A stretch of DNA of 64,000 bases. Origin: Monosporascus cannonballus. Taxonomy: Eukaryota; Ascomycota; Sordariomycetes; Xylariales. The position numbers and the translations under genes are program-made. Shown in pieces: positions 49,446-61,700 of the stretch. The stretch spans positions 66,987-130,986 of the forward strand of contig QJNS01000064.1 of NCBI GenBank assembly GCA_004154925.1, written 5' to 3'. The stretch's first letter is position 1. Each line of letters opens with the position of its first letter. The notes beneath the pieces were generated by a model. It was given only the letters and a program-made list of their open reading frames with translations. It searched no databases and was not told the DNA's origin.

Positions 49446-50489
49446 CCAGGTCGGCTCAGGGACAGGTCTGTTTGAGGGCATGGCCGCAAGACCTTGGCTG
49501 GGAACTGGGATTAGATTGATACGAGGAGATGCGATGATGGGCATTGATGGGTTCAAGGGTGATCAGAAGCCGGAGTCCTGCATCTTATAGTGAGTAGCAT
49601 TAGAATATTCACTATTCCTCCTTCATGCAACTTTGCGATGCGTTCGGTTCCTGTAGGCGTTAATTCAATATCTTTGACAAGTCATCCATGATGTATGTGC
49701 TGTCTCCTCTGTTCATGTTCTCGTATGTCTTGAATTACACTGCCCTCAATGGTCTAGCATTTGTTCCTAAGTTTCAGAGCTAGGTAAGGAATGATGAATT
49801 GTCCCAGTGATCTATTTACTCGTACACAAGTCTAACACGGAACCGCCTGTATTCGAATTTATGGGTGTAATCTTATTATAATAATGCACTGGAAGCCTGA
49901 GCCCCTTGTGCGGACAAGGTAAGATGACTGCTGAAAGGGGGATCGGTTCGGGGGGGTGGTCTTCTAGTTTGCCAGCGACCTGTAAGAGTCGTCCCATTTC
50001 GGGCAATAGACATTCATGCCCCCCGGAAGATCCACCCACAGTCGGGAGACCCCTGCGTGCCGCCAATCCTGCAAATCCCCAGATCCGCTGCGACCGACTC
50101 TTGGCCCGTAGGGCATCAGCATTCAACCCGCCGACACAGTTCTAATTTTTTACGGAGAAGGATGAAGGGATCCTAAACCATCAATGCGCATCATAGCTGA
50201 ATACTCCGTGGTCCCGACTTTGTTGAGGATAACCCTAGACTAGTTGGCGGTAAGATGTACGGATGACTGTGCTATTTCCAGAGCAACCGCCTACCGATTT
50301 GCAACTAAGGAAATCGCGCTCTGGATATATAAGACCACAACTGCTCGTCGGCTGTAGAGAACCTGAAAGCAAGACAAACCACAAAGCAGATATCCAGCCC
50401 TTCACTCATTTGCGAATCAAACCTGACGCCTCCTGTCAAAGCACTTCGATCAGACAGACTACCCGTCTATCCAAAGCACCGCAGCAATC
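49446..50489. other. Intergenic, no gene seen
   Basis: Spacer and probable promoter of the following small gene. No supported feature. Confidence 0.4.
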
Positions 50490-51001
50490 ATGCCTCTCGT
50501 CCGAACCGGTCTCCTCGCCATCCCCGACGCCGAGAAGCAGGAGAAGGCCATCAACGCCTTCACCACCATCAAGGACAAGGCGCTGAAGGTGGGTTAGCCA
50601 GCATCTTCCTCGACTTTCAGCGCCCCGACCTAGATAGATAAGCTAACCTCAACTCTCGCCACCCTGCAGAACGGCGCCCCTTACATCCTCTCCTCGAAGG
50701 CCGCAAAGTGCACCGTCGCCAGTGACAAGCCCGGCTCCGGCGTCACCTGGACCGTCGTCTACATGCTCAGCTTCGCCAGCAAGGAGTGCGTGCTTTATCT
50801 TATCTCATTTTCGCCCCCGAACCCTTTCCAGCTGTTCTGTAGATCTCATAGGTGTCTATTGGGTAGACGAGTCGCTAACATGAGCTTTGTTGCAGGGACG
50901 AGCACTACTGCACCAAGGAGGACCCGGTCATCAAGGAGATGCGCGAGAAGGCCGGCGTCGTCGAGGCCGCTGGCTACATCAGCGTCATCGCCGATATCTA
51001 G
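50490..51001 (+). CDS. Small 106-aa protein, three exons, unknown function
   Basis: Exons 50,490-50,588, 50,670-50,785 and 50,896-51,001 join in frame (introns 81 and 110 bp; the first has a GCTAACC branch and CTGCAG acceptor, the second a GCTAAC and TTGCAG). The product starts MPLVRTGLLAIPDAEKQEKA and ends GVVEAAGYISVIADI. The exons are much more GC-rich than the introns and strongly biased to C-ending codons, the sign of a well-expressed gene. Size and the alternating pattern (ALKNGAPYILSSKAAKCTVA, VTWTVVYMLSFASKEDEHYC) would fit a dimeric alpha/beta-barrel protein of the stress-responsive A/B barrel kind. That is inference, not recognition. There is no signal peptide, so it is likely cytosolic. 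Confidence 0.7.
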
Positions 51002-53050
51002 AGTACGGGGGTGGTATTGCTGCGAAGGACTATGTAGTTTACCAGTGTTTTGGCATAGACAAAAAACTAATAGCAGCTTCTTCTGTCATTCCGAAGGCGA
51101 TTTGATTATGTGCCGTAGAGACTGTTCACCCTTAGAATTGCTCCCTGCAACTCTTGCCTTGAAACGCCTGGATGACGTCCGCTGCAGTCCAAGTACCTGC
51201 AGAACATTCTAGCGTATCTCGCTAATCTCTGTATTACAAGGCCAAGGTCGGGGCTTGGCTGTTACCCGTTAAAGAACGCCAATCCCGCGCCTCTTTGGTC
51301 AAGTACTCCTGTTCTCCTCTAGCTGGTATCGTGTTGCGTCCAGTACGAATGACACCCACAACGATCGGTGCCAAATTTATGGGCATATGGAATTCGTGGT
51401 CAAGCACTGCTGTCTTCTTCACTCCAATATAGTTCCTATGAGTACTCCGTACATCTTAGCAAGCTGGGCTTCTAGGGCCGCGAGGTTAGGTGCCGATTCT
51501 AAGAGGCTTCACCGCTCCACAGTAACCCGCACTAGACCGATCTCTCGGCAAATTGTTCGTGTCCTGCATGTAACAGCCACCGATGCGGAGGGCACCAGTG
51601 TGACTGGCATTGCACTCGAAAACAGATCGCCCCGCCCGGGTCCTATTGTCAACTCCAAGCAGTGAAGGTGCTTCCCCGCGAGTCATGGACCTCATTGGAC
51701 TGGTCTGTTTCTCTATCGTTCTCAGGATGGGGGAAGAGCTCAGCATAGTCTCCAGGTAGACGGTCCCTCTTTGGGCGCTTCGCTGAGCCACGCGCTGTGC
51801 TCCATTCCATTAAATAGAAGTGGAACACAAGCGAAATTGCCTTGAGAAGTTCGGTGCAGGAATGGTACCGTGGGTTCCTAACTTTCTCACCGCCTTCTCA
51901 TGGCGCTTGGAGTACGGCGATAGTCGACCTACGAGTGGTAGTCGCTCCGTATTATGACGATACACAGGCGCATGCAGATGCTCGGTGCACGGAGTTGGCG
52001 GAGAATAAGCCTAACGTCAGCTCCTACTGTAAGTTAGGGCTGAGACCGGACCCCCTGGCGTTTTTAACCCCGCCGTTGCATTTGCCTGTCAGATGTCCTG
52101 CAGCGACCGCCCTGCTTATCCCCCGAAATGGGCTGGACCCCGGAATTGGCAGGTAAATACGCTGACTCAATCTATGCAGCTCCTTTTGCGTATGGACTAC
52201 TACTTCTTGGTTAATGCGTCGTGGAATGGATGAAGGATCGTCCTCTGTTTGCGATATTGATTTGACGTGGTGCCAGAGTGAAGTTCGGCTTTCGCTACTT
52301 CGCCAGAAGAAGAGGGAATCGGTCATGGCATCGGGCCAGTTTACGGCTGTGTAAATTTGCTCCAGAGGTCCACCATAGTGCATCTGTGGGTTTCACCCTT
52401 ACATGGACGAAGCGGAAACATTTCGATATTATGTATTTTACACACCGCCAGTGTTGGAGGCCGAACACATACGCTTAGGGGCACGTACGCCTTAAAGTGT
52501 ATCATGGTGACTGTCGGCGAAGAAAGGATAGTCCATGGTGAAGTATCGAATGAACTCGAAAAAGCTTAGTAAGGGCGAGGAACTTGGTAATTGTGATGGA
52601 ACTTGGTAGATATAATTGCCAGCGAACATGAAAGACTTCGATGAACTATCATGGATAAATACCACCGCCCTTGAAATAACGCGAGACTTGTTGTCGGTGT
52701 AATTCTTAACAGCCACGGGGACGAAGTCCGTAAACTCCTTTAGGGTACTGACAGCGTTCTAGGTTAGGATTTAACTATCTACGCATAGAACCCATTAGTA
52801 GCTTATGTTCGTAGGTGTATGGACATGAAAACATTCGTGCTGTCGTCTTTTCAGCCCCGTGAGGGCAGTATCCAACATAAGTTAGAATGGTAATGGTCGG
52901 GATCAACTAGGTGCAGTGCGTCCTCCACGAATGATTGTCAAAAGAGCACTCCGTACATGTACTCGCATCCCTCCTTCCCCGGCCGTCTGTTTGTTTCTGT
53001 CTTCCTCGTCTCGTTCCGCCCTAGACGACGAGCTTGAACCGAACGCGGTT
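51002..53050. other. Intergenic, possible weak remnants
   Basis: No gene supported. A reverse-strand frame at 52,024-52,383 starts MHYGGPLEQIYTAVNWPDAM and has protein-like composition over its first 75 codons, but I cannot place it in a family. The rest shows nothing. Confidence 0.3.
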
Positions 53051-53054
53051 TGGG

Positions 53055-54417
53055 ATCTCTGTTTCGTGCCGGTTAGCAAAGTCTGCCCGAAGAAAAGCGA
53101 GGGGAGGCTCGTTAGGGGAGGAAATAGTAGACCAAAATGCATTAAAAAGGGTCGCTTGTCAAGTGGGAGAATCAATAAACAATGTGAAGTGGTAAGATGC
53201 GCCTACGCTCAGGGGGAAGTGGTATTGACACCGGATGGTACGATTAATGCAGACAATGAAAGAGCGAGAGAAGAGAAAAATAGAAACTCACACTCACCGC
53301 TAAAATCCAAAACCAACAGCATCATCTCGAACTCGGCCATGCGGTCGTTGTAGACGCAGCGCTGCTTACCGAGGCCCGAGGGGTCCAAGCGTTTGGAGCG
53401 CACGATGTTGGTCTCCCAGATCTGCTGCCAGCGCTCGGGCTCTGCTACGACCGACCCGACCCTCTTAACTGCGGACTCTATCTTCTCGACGTCCAAAAAC
53501 TTCTTCCTACTATAACCGTAACTCCTCCATAACCCATCATCATCTCGTATATTCCGTACAAGATTTACACCATAAGCTTCATGACCTTATCAGGCGGGGG
53601 AAGACGCCGACGAAATAGATACTTACCACATAGTGAAATCCCTCGCGGGACCAGAACCTAGGTATAGTACTTGGTGCTAGAGTATATCGTGGCTTGAACG
53701 GAGAGATTTCGAAGGCTTGGTATGACGCGACGGTATTCCCACCCGAGGACTCATAAAGTCATACTCCCCAACGAGGAATGCTTTCTCGTTCCCGCGCAAT
53801 GGTGCCTTATTATTTCGATTTACTCGCCCAGCATGGAAGCATATAGCGTCAACATAAGTTTCTCTAAGAACAGTAATGGCTCCCCATCGATTTCTTGGTA
53901 ACAAACAAGGTATCCATGGCTCTTGGAACTGGTGGTTCGATTGGATAAAGAAGTATGGGCTTCTCATCGATGGTGTCGACCGTCGTAAATAGGTGTTCTG
54001 TGCTGTTAACTTCCACCTCAACGAGGCCTAGATATACCTGCAAACAAGGTACCATTTTGGGCTTTGTCCCTTGCAGATCCTATGGCAATGAGGGTATTCG
54101 CTTCTGTGAGCAGGGACGCACCATCTTCTACCCTGATACTCCCACAATACAGAGTCATAGGCCAATGGAGTGCTGCCGGACAAAACCATATCGGTCCATG
54201 CATTGGTAAATGTTCGTAGTAGAGCCTATGTGATGAGGATTCTAGTCAATAGAAAATTTCCGTAACTCCTTAGCATGTAAAGGGGTTAACGAGCTGATAA
54301 TTACTTGTTCAAGGACAATCCATTCGATGCTTAGTGGCGCCTGAGATGTAATTAATCCCCAACGGGAATCATGTCCCTGATTTGCTGGACGTAGGTGTCA
54401 AAGTTGTCGCGCGACAT
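53055..54417 (-). pseudogene. Decayed multi-part gene, unrecognised family
   Basis: A run of reverse-strand pieces in changing frames looks like one broken gene. From an ATG at 54,417 it starts MSRDNFDTYVQQIRDMIPV. Then come LTEANTLIAIGSARDKAQN (about 54,110-54,070), EVEVNSTEHLFTTVDTIDEK (near 54,000) and an EIDGEPLLFLEKLMLTLYAS piece (near 53,870). Next is YQAFEISPFKPRYTLAP with FWSREGFHYV, ending at a GTAAGT donor (53,628). After an intron, FLDVEKIESAVKRVGSVVAE and RWQQIWETNIVRSKRLDPSG run to another donor near 53,297. A possible last exon at about 53,074 reads FANRHETEIPNRVRFKLVV. Stops and shifts between pieces cannot all be introns. I do not recognise the protein. Confidence 0.4.
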
Positions 54418-56008
54418 GGTGGAGCATTATTGGGAGATAGAAACAAGAGTCTTCCAAAAGAGCCACCAGAGAGCCAGTACGCGTGGGGTGACAACCCTAC
54501 TGGATGCATGTGGCGTTATGGCATACGAACCAAAGGCAGACATGTGTACGTGATTTGCGCGCCATAGCCGAGTAATGCTGTGGGTGCTTCCAAGATACAG
54601 TCAAATTCTCTCTAGCTCTACCTACGCGTTTGGTGCTATTTCGCTTTCACACTTAAGCGCTGTAGGCAAAGATAGAAGAAGGAAGGTAACGGGCAATTCT
54701 AAGGATTTGGGGCCACTGTAAGAGATTATTGTCTATTCATCGAGTACCTATGATAAAGTCAAAGCGAACAACGCTGTGGGAGAGCTAGATCCTCAGGTAT
54801 CGCAAAAAAACTTTATTTCATCTTACGTCCAAAGTACGGAAGAATAGTAGCTCGCTCGGACCAAGGTAATTTTTTATCTAGAGCAATTTCAGTCAGTTCT
54901 GCCCTATACCTGAGGGCTTATTCCCCATGATAGGCGGGGTGAGCGACAGTTTTGATATCTGCCTAGATGTTCCAACAAAGCTATTCATTGCTTGGCTTGA
55001 TAAAGCAGCGTACTAAAACTGCTATCGGCCCCCTACATTCACATGACATGGCAAAGATAGGGTAATGGAATTGTACTATGACTGAGGATATTGAATCCTG
55101 TTTCGGCCTCGGTACACCGCGAAAGAGAAGTGTCTGTCCTAGCGATGTCGCTAGAAGGGTGTGTCTACGTATAGTTACTTGTCGCAGCCGAATCATAGGT
55201 TCTCTACACTCGGGGTATCTTAAAGAAATTGAAATAGTAACCTAGGTGATTAGGCTAACATTCTACTGTTGAACAGGAAGTATGACCGAAGGTTAGACTC
55301 TAAAGAGCTATGCTATCCCATAAGAATCGCGACCGATACACCTCTGAGCCCTAGAAGACGAACCGTTTTCTGCCCTCTGGCCAAGAAACCTGAAACTATA
55401 ATCGCCGCGAACCTCACCCGTACAGCGATGCCTCCGGGCAGATATTATATGCTGCCATCTACACCATACTTTTGCTACACTTGAATACAACCTCCCTCTT
55501 GGCATCATCAAGGCCGGAGCCCCTGGACGACTGGCGCCGCCCAAACACATTACCTGCTTCATACGATTCTAGCAGGCATTATAGATCAGAAGCCCTAATC
55601 CGCGGGAAGATTTAGAGAACGCATATCCTATCAGTCTTCGGTACACATCTAGCGAGAAGAGCGCCCTTGAGCGTGGGAAGATGGTCGGGCAAGGTACATC
55701 GGACTTACCCAGCTGGAAGAGACGGGCTCTGGCTCCTGGTCTTGTTAAACATTATCGCGACTCTTCTGACTACTGCGCTCGCGCCACCCTAAGGGGAAGG
55801 AACTAACCATCTCTGAACTAGGCCTTTCATGCCACGACTAGGGCGTTACTTCCCGATTTTCGACTATTATACTTGACAGCAGCTGGGTAGGTACTTCCAT
55901 CCCTTGGTCGCAGGAAGAATACAGCTTAGTTGTAGCTGTAGCAGCAGCAGTAGTAGTTCACATTCATGGGAACCAAGTCCCTGATCCCCCAAAGGGGTGT
56001 TGCGTCAG
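54418..56008. other. Intergenic at the right end of the island
   Basis: No supported gene. Short frames here have no protein character. A run of GCAGCAGCAGTAGTAG-type triplets sits near 55,940. The dispersed repeat copy 2 begins at its right edge. Confidence 0.35.
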
Positions 56009-56116
56009 AGATAGGTTGAATACCCGTTGGATTCCATACTAAGTGGCCAGCCTCCAGCTTGGGGGAACTACACATCTATATACACAAGTGGTGTGGGGCG
56101 CTATTGCCCCTATTCT
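56009..56116 (+). repeat. Dispersed repeat, copy 2
   Basis: Same unit as 45,818-45,926 in direct orientation. It ends 47 bp before the DNA transposon, at the island border. Confidence 0.85.
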
Positions 56117-56163
56117 GAAATGTTGGGGGGTACAGTTGTTGAACCTAGCTACGCCATGGCTTA

Positions 56164-57743
56164 GTGTCCCCCACCCACTTCCTGAATTTACCCACTTTCT
56201 GAATCGATTTCCCAGCAAAACACCGTATATTCAAAAATTTTCAACTTAATAAATAAATACAACACAAACGTCATGTTTTGCAAACAAATTATTGAAAACC
56301 GGTTACTTATAATAAAACTGAAGTTAAAGTTAAAATATTATTTATATTTGTTATAATTAAAGTTCAAAACTGACTAATTTAAATATTTAATTTAATTAAT
56401 TAAAACTAATTCAAAAAATAAAAATAAATTAAATTTAATATACGGATAAAATATTCCGAAATTATTTTAAAAGAAAAAGTTATCGGTGTGTATAAAATTA
56501 ATAAATTTCTTACGTAATATCTTTGAGAAAAGTTACTATATAATTATATATTTTTCTATTAAAAATATTAATTTTATTATTGAAAGTAAATGAAAATATA
56601 TCGTAATATAAAGAACACGCTCTATAGATTTATTTTATTGTAGTATTTATTTCGGTACATTTTTCTTTATTTTTAAAACCTTTTTAATTATATTTTGTAT
56701 TTTATTTAGCTTTTTTAACCCATTTTATTTTTTTATTTTGTACATTTAAGAATAATATTTTCGAAAACATAAATGTATACCACAATTAAGGTATGTCATT
56801 TTCGTATAAAGCCGCTTTTATATTGTATAACTTTGTTTCTTATATATGAAATGCGTAAAAGCTTAAAATTTATTATAACAATAAAATATTTTTAAATTGT
56901 TATAATTATTATATTCCCATGTTAATTTTTAATTTTATTATTTACTTTTCTATTATTATTAAAATATAAATATAAGTATTGGTATAAAATATATGTTTAA
57001 TTATATATAATATTTTTTAGTATTTTATTAACTATTTTATATATATATTTCGCTATATTTTGATTTTAATTTTTAATATAGTATAATAATTAAAAACTCT
57101 TAAAAGCTGAAATATGTTAATTTAAAGCATATTTTAATTATATACTAAAGCAAAAAAGTTTGTAATTACATAATTAACTTGGAATTAAATATATTATATA
57201 ATATATTATTTATAAAAATAAATTTAAAATTATATACATATATTTTATCAAATATTAATAATAATGGCATTTTCTTGTTAATAGAAGATACAATATAATA
57301 TAAGTATTTGTTATTACTTTTATAATTTTATTTATAACATTTTTAATATTTGTTTTCATTTTGGATATTTATATATATATTATATTAAAAGTTGTTAAAA
57401 ATTGATTTAAAAATATTTGTAAATTTAGGTACTTTTACGTTAATATTTTGTCTTTATTTTAGTTATATTATACGTTTTTTATTTATTAGATTTTTTACTT
57501 AATTAAAAATTTTAATTTTATTTAAATCTTTAAATCTTTGTATATTTTTAATTTTTGCTTTTTGTACGAAGTGTTATTAATAGCATTTAGTTTCATTATA
57601 ATCTTTACACATTATTCTATAACGTATTTTAAAATCCCGTTTTTATGTGTTAATTTTCTTTTGTTATTGAATTTCTAATATTGTGTCGTGTTAGAAGTTC
57701 CAATTCAGGAAGTGGGTAAATTCAGGATGTGGGTGGGGGACAC
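56164..57743. mobile_element. Tc1/mariner-superfamily DNA transposon, RIP-mutated
   Basis: A 1,580-bp element bounded by 41-bp terminal inverted repeats (56,164-56,204 and 57,703-57,743, 39 of 41 matching) that begin GTGTCCCCCACCCAC. A TA dinucleotide flanks each end (56,162-56,163 and 57,744-57,745), the target duplication of Tc1/mariner elements. Each inverted repeat holds two similar sub-units (CCCACTTCCTGAAT twice), like the inverted/direct repeat ends of some Tc1 elements. Length fits one transposase gene, but the interior is extremely AT-rich and stop-filled, so the element is dead. The ends kept their GC content while the interior did not. Confidence 0.88.
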
Positions 57744-57745
57744 TA

Positions 57746-58492
57746 GTTAGCTAACAAGCTAGTGGAAATTGCTTCGGCCACTCCGGTATCCTTATCTCTT
57801 GGCTACCACTGTTTTTATATGTATTTAAGAAGGGTTTACCACCTTCACCTTACACAGAGGACCTTTTAGAGATTATGAAACCTTTAATATATTTTTCTTT
57901 CAGTTATATGCTTCCATGTATAATGTCAGGGTTTCACAGTTATAAGCCGGATCTGCACTTCTTTTTAGCCGCGCTTTGATACATTTGTTATATATGTTTT
58001 ATTAAAGCTATTCGGAACGTCGCTATCTTTTTTACGGTACATTTACTGCTCCGTTACCAAAATATCCATTATTTAATTGTTACGCCTTTAATTATCTTAA
58101 CCCGCTTACTTTTTATATTATTTTTAAAGCTATAATTGCTTCATTAACAGATTTTAACGAATCCTTTCCAGGACGCGCTCCTAGGTATTTACTTAGGAAA
58201 GAGACTCCTAAAAAATATAACATTTTCGAGTTTTAGGTTAGAACGAAAGCTAGCATGTTGTAGGCATATATAAATCTTAACGTAGCCCAAATGCCACCTT
58301 TGCTAACGATGCCGATTTTTCCTAAGCTTTATTACTTTCTGAATAAAATTATTAACAATTATGCCCTAGATGGCCCGAATTATTCGAAATTCGAAAGGGC
58401 CCTAAAGGCATATAATAAGAAATAATCTTTATATATCGCTTAAGAAAAGGCATTCGCTAAAGTTAATACGTTCTTAAACCAATCCGTTTATT
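57746..58492. other. AT-rich spacer between transposons
   Basis: Moderately AT-rich sequence without a recognisable element. It contains a short readable frame (58,291-58,425) beginning MPPLLTMPIFPKLYYFLNKI and containing ALDGPNYSKFERALKAYNKK. It may be a remnant of another transposase, but no family is clear. Confidence 0.35.
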
Positions 58493-58789
58493 TGTTATGA
58501 CCTAACGGTCTTGGCCTCTTACGAACGGTCGGGCCTACGAGGAAAACAAACCCGACCTCGGCTAAGACGTCACGTAACCGGCTTAAAGGTTTTAAGGTGC
58601 CAAACATCTTGAGCCCTTTAAGCCGACGACAAAGCTTAAAGGGCTTAACGGGCTTAAGAGTTTAAGCCGTTTAAGCATATTAAGCCAAAATAAGGATATA
58701 TATATTTATTATTTCCACAATTTAAATAACTTTAATTTAAAATAATAAATCATTAATTAAAGTATTTTTAGAATTACGAAACGTAATAC
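58493..58789 (+). repeat. 5' LTR of gypsy copy B
   Basis: Begins TGTTATGACC. Its 3' part aligns with the LTR of copy A (reverse strand, 5,028-5,349) and with the LTR end before 22,519. It includes repeated TTAAGCC/GGCTTAA units (58,580-58,690) that can pair with one another. The right edge is approximate because the terminal bases are mutated. Confidence 0.6.
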
Positions 58790-61700
58790 GATTATAATAT
58801 TTATTATTTAAATTTTTATGATATTTTTATTAATATATATTTGTATCATTAAAGTTAAATAATTAATTAAATCTTTTAATTATTATACGTTATAGGTTTT
58901 CATTTAGTAATAGTATTAAATTCTAAATAACATTACTAATATTATGTTTATTAATAAATAGCCCGAATAATTTACTTATTAAATTCCTAATTACCCGGAT
59001 ATTAAAATGGACTCCGAAAAAAAAACTTCGTTTTTTTCGCAAAGAAGTTTTTCGACGATTAGATATTATAAACGAACGCATTATTTAATTTAAAAAAGAT
59101 AATAATAACCTAATGACATTTTTTTAAGCCGCTTATAAAAAACTGAAAAAAAAAGGAAAACTTCCGAAACCGGGAAACTTTTTTGAATAAACCAAATTAT
59201 TTAATTAAATTTTACCAAAGAATTAGGAAAAGTTTTTAAATTATTTCAGTTAAAACTTTTCAACGGAATCTTAATTAAGTTAAAATTGCTTTTAATTTAA
59301 TGCTAAGCATATTTCGGGTATTTTTTTATTTGATTTATTACGTTTATTATATGTGTTAAATTCGTAATCGAATAATGTATTAAAAACGCAATTATTTAAC
59401 TCGAACCCGTTATAATGAAATACGTTACCTTATTAATTAAAAAATGAAATCCGGAATTAATACGATTTTATAAAAATAATTAATAATTCGAATAAATATT
59501 AATAAAGGCTTTCGAAATAAAAAACGAAAAAATATAAATTAAAATATAAATTAAATAATTACAATAAAAAGATTAATATTTAATTATGCCAATATATTAA
59601 TATAAATAATTCTTAAGTTAAATTAAAGATAAAAAGTATTAATTATTCAGTTTTTCGATAATTTAAATAAAGGAAATATAAGAAACCTTTTTTAAATTTA
59701 ATCAGCCTAAACATTTGTTTAATTATATAGTTATAATAATTAAGATTAACTATCGATAATACGCCTAATGTACTAAAGATATTAAAAGAAGAAACGATTA
59801 TAAGTTTCGATATATGGTTAATATTAACGTTTCTTAATATAATAATATTTTTTAAAGTACGGAACCGGGATTTATGGAATTAAGGGATACGTATAAAAAA
59901 AACTGCAGCCGGATTAAGTTTTTTAATTGCAACAAAATGGAGCATAAGGTAATATAATACAAGGCGCTTAAGAAACCCCGTTAGGATAATTGGAAACCCG
60001 TGCTTAAAGAATAGTTTAGAAAAAGTTAAAAAAATAAAAACAAACCTATTAATATAATTCGGCCTAAATACGTACTAGGCCCTCTATAACAAAAAGTCCA
60101 ATAAGGATTATTATGATAAGATATTCGACGAAAAATACGCGAAGTCAAAAAGCTGGTTCGATAAATATCGCGAACATAATAAGAAGCCTTATAAGAATAA
60201 TTACGCGAATATTAGGACTGGACAGACCAAATATATCCCGGAATCCTTAATTAATATAGCAAAATATATGCCATATATTGTTGACAACGAAAATATTGCG
60301 ATTACGAAAAATAAAAATAATATATTTACGGACGGAATATTTGTATACATTATAAAGGATTTAATTTTCCAAATTATACGGGAAATAAAAATAATAAATA
60401 ATAACATGGATATTTTCGATTTATAAGCTTAAAAATTATTTAATAATTAGCCGAAATAAAAACCTGATTTAAAGAAAAATAATATTTATAGAAAAACCTT
60501 ATTTATTGTTATTAATAATATAATAATTAAACGGAAAAGATTTAATTTAATATATAATTAAAAATATTACCAAAATATTGTTATAAATTTTTATTTTCGG
60601 TTAATACTTTTTATAGATTTTTACGAAAAAAAGGATAATTAAAAAACACATATATTAGTTCATAAATACGCTTTAAAATATTAATTAACATAACGTATAA
60701 TAAAATATAATTAAAAATATAAAAAAAATAATATATTCGATAAAGAAAACAATTATAACAAAATGAAAATTAATTAGTATAATTCGAGAAAATAATACGT
60801 CGACAATAACGTCAAATATAGTAGCTTAACGCGTTAGACGTAAAAATATAAATAAAGTTCGATAAATTTAAATAAAAATTAAAAGAAAAAGGTTATTTAC
60901 AAAAAAGCTGCAAAATACCAAAATTTAAAAAAATTAAAAAACATTCTCAAAAAAGGCTTTAAACGTAATAATAAAAACCGTTAATAATCTTATTATTTTG
61001 AATATACGAATCGAAACGTATTAGTATACCGTAATAATAAATTACGGAATTCTGGGCGAGAATTATATTATACTAAATGTAATTAATAAGTTCAAATTAT
61101 TATAGAAATATAAGTTAAAACCTTATATAACAACAAATACCGAAAATTAGGAATTCGTTTACGATAACAAAAAAATCATATACGAAATTAATTACTTTAA
61201 TATTTTTATTTAAAAACGATACCAGATAAATAATTTCGGTATCGTTTTGTTTGGGAATTACGATATGATTTTAAGATTATTATGGATACGCTAATACGGA
61301 ATTTTAATTAATGGAAAAATTGACTAAGTAAGGTTCGCCTTTATACTATATTAATAAATAAAGAAAAAGAAAAATTAAGATCTTAATATTTGATTAGAAA
61401 TAGCGACGAATATAGGCATAAGAATACCACAAAAGTTTTATTATTCAAAAAGACAAAATATAAAAAAAATAGGTATTAAAAAACTACAATATGTAGTTAT
61501 TAATATTAAAGCAAAATTAAAGAAATTAAATAATAACTTAAAATAATAGCTTTAAATATCAGAAAATCTAATGAATATATTATTATAATATTATAAATAT
61601 AAATACCTTTTTCAAAGAAAGCTTAATAGGAAAATATCGGAATATAACGAATGAAATTATTAAATAATCCTTAAAAAAAGGTCTTTGATAAAGGTTTACC

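Noticed and set aside
60201..60407. Hydrophobic 68-codon frame on the minus strand, resembling a membrane protein
   Set aside because: It is antisense to the readable gypsy copy B polyprotein (IPESLINIAKYMPYIV) and arises from AT-rich codons.
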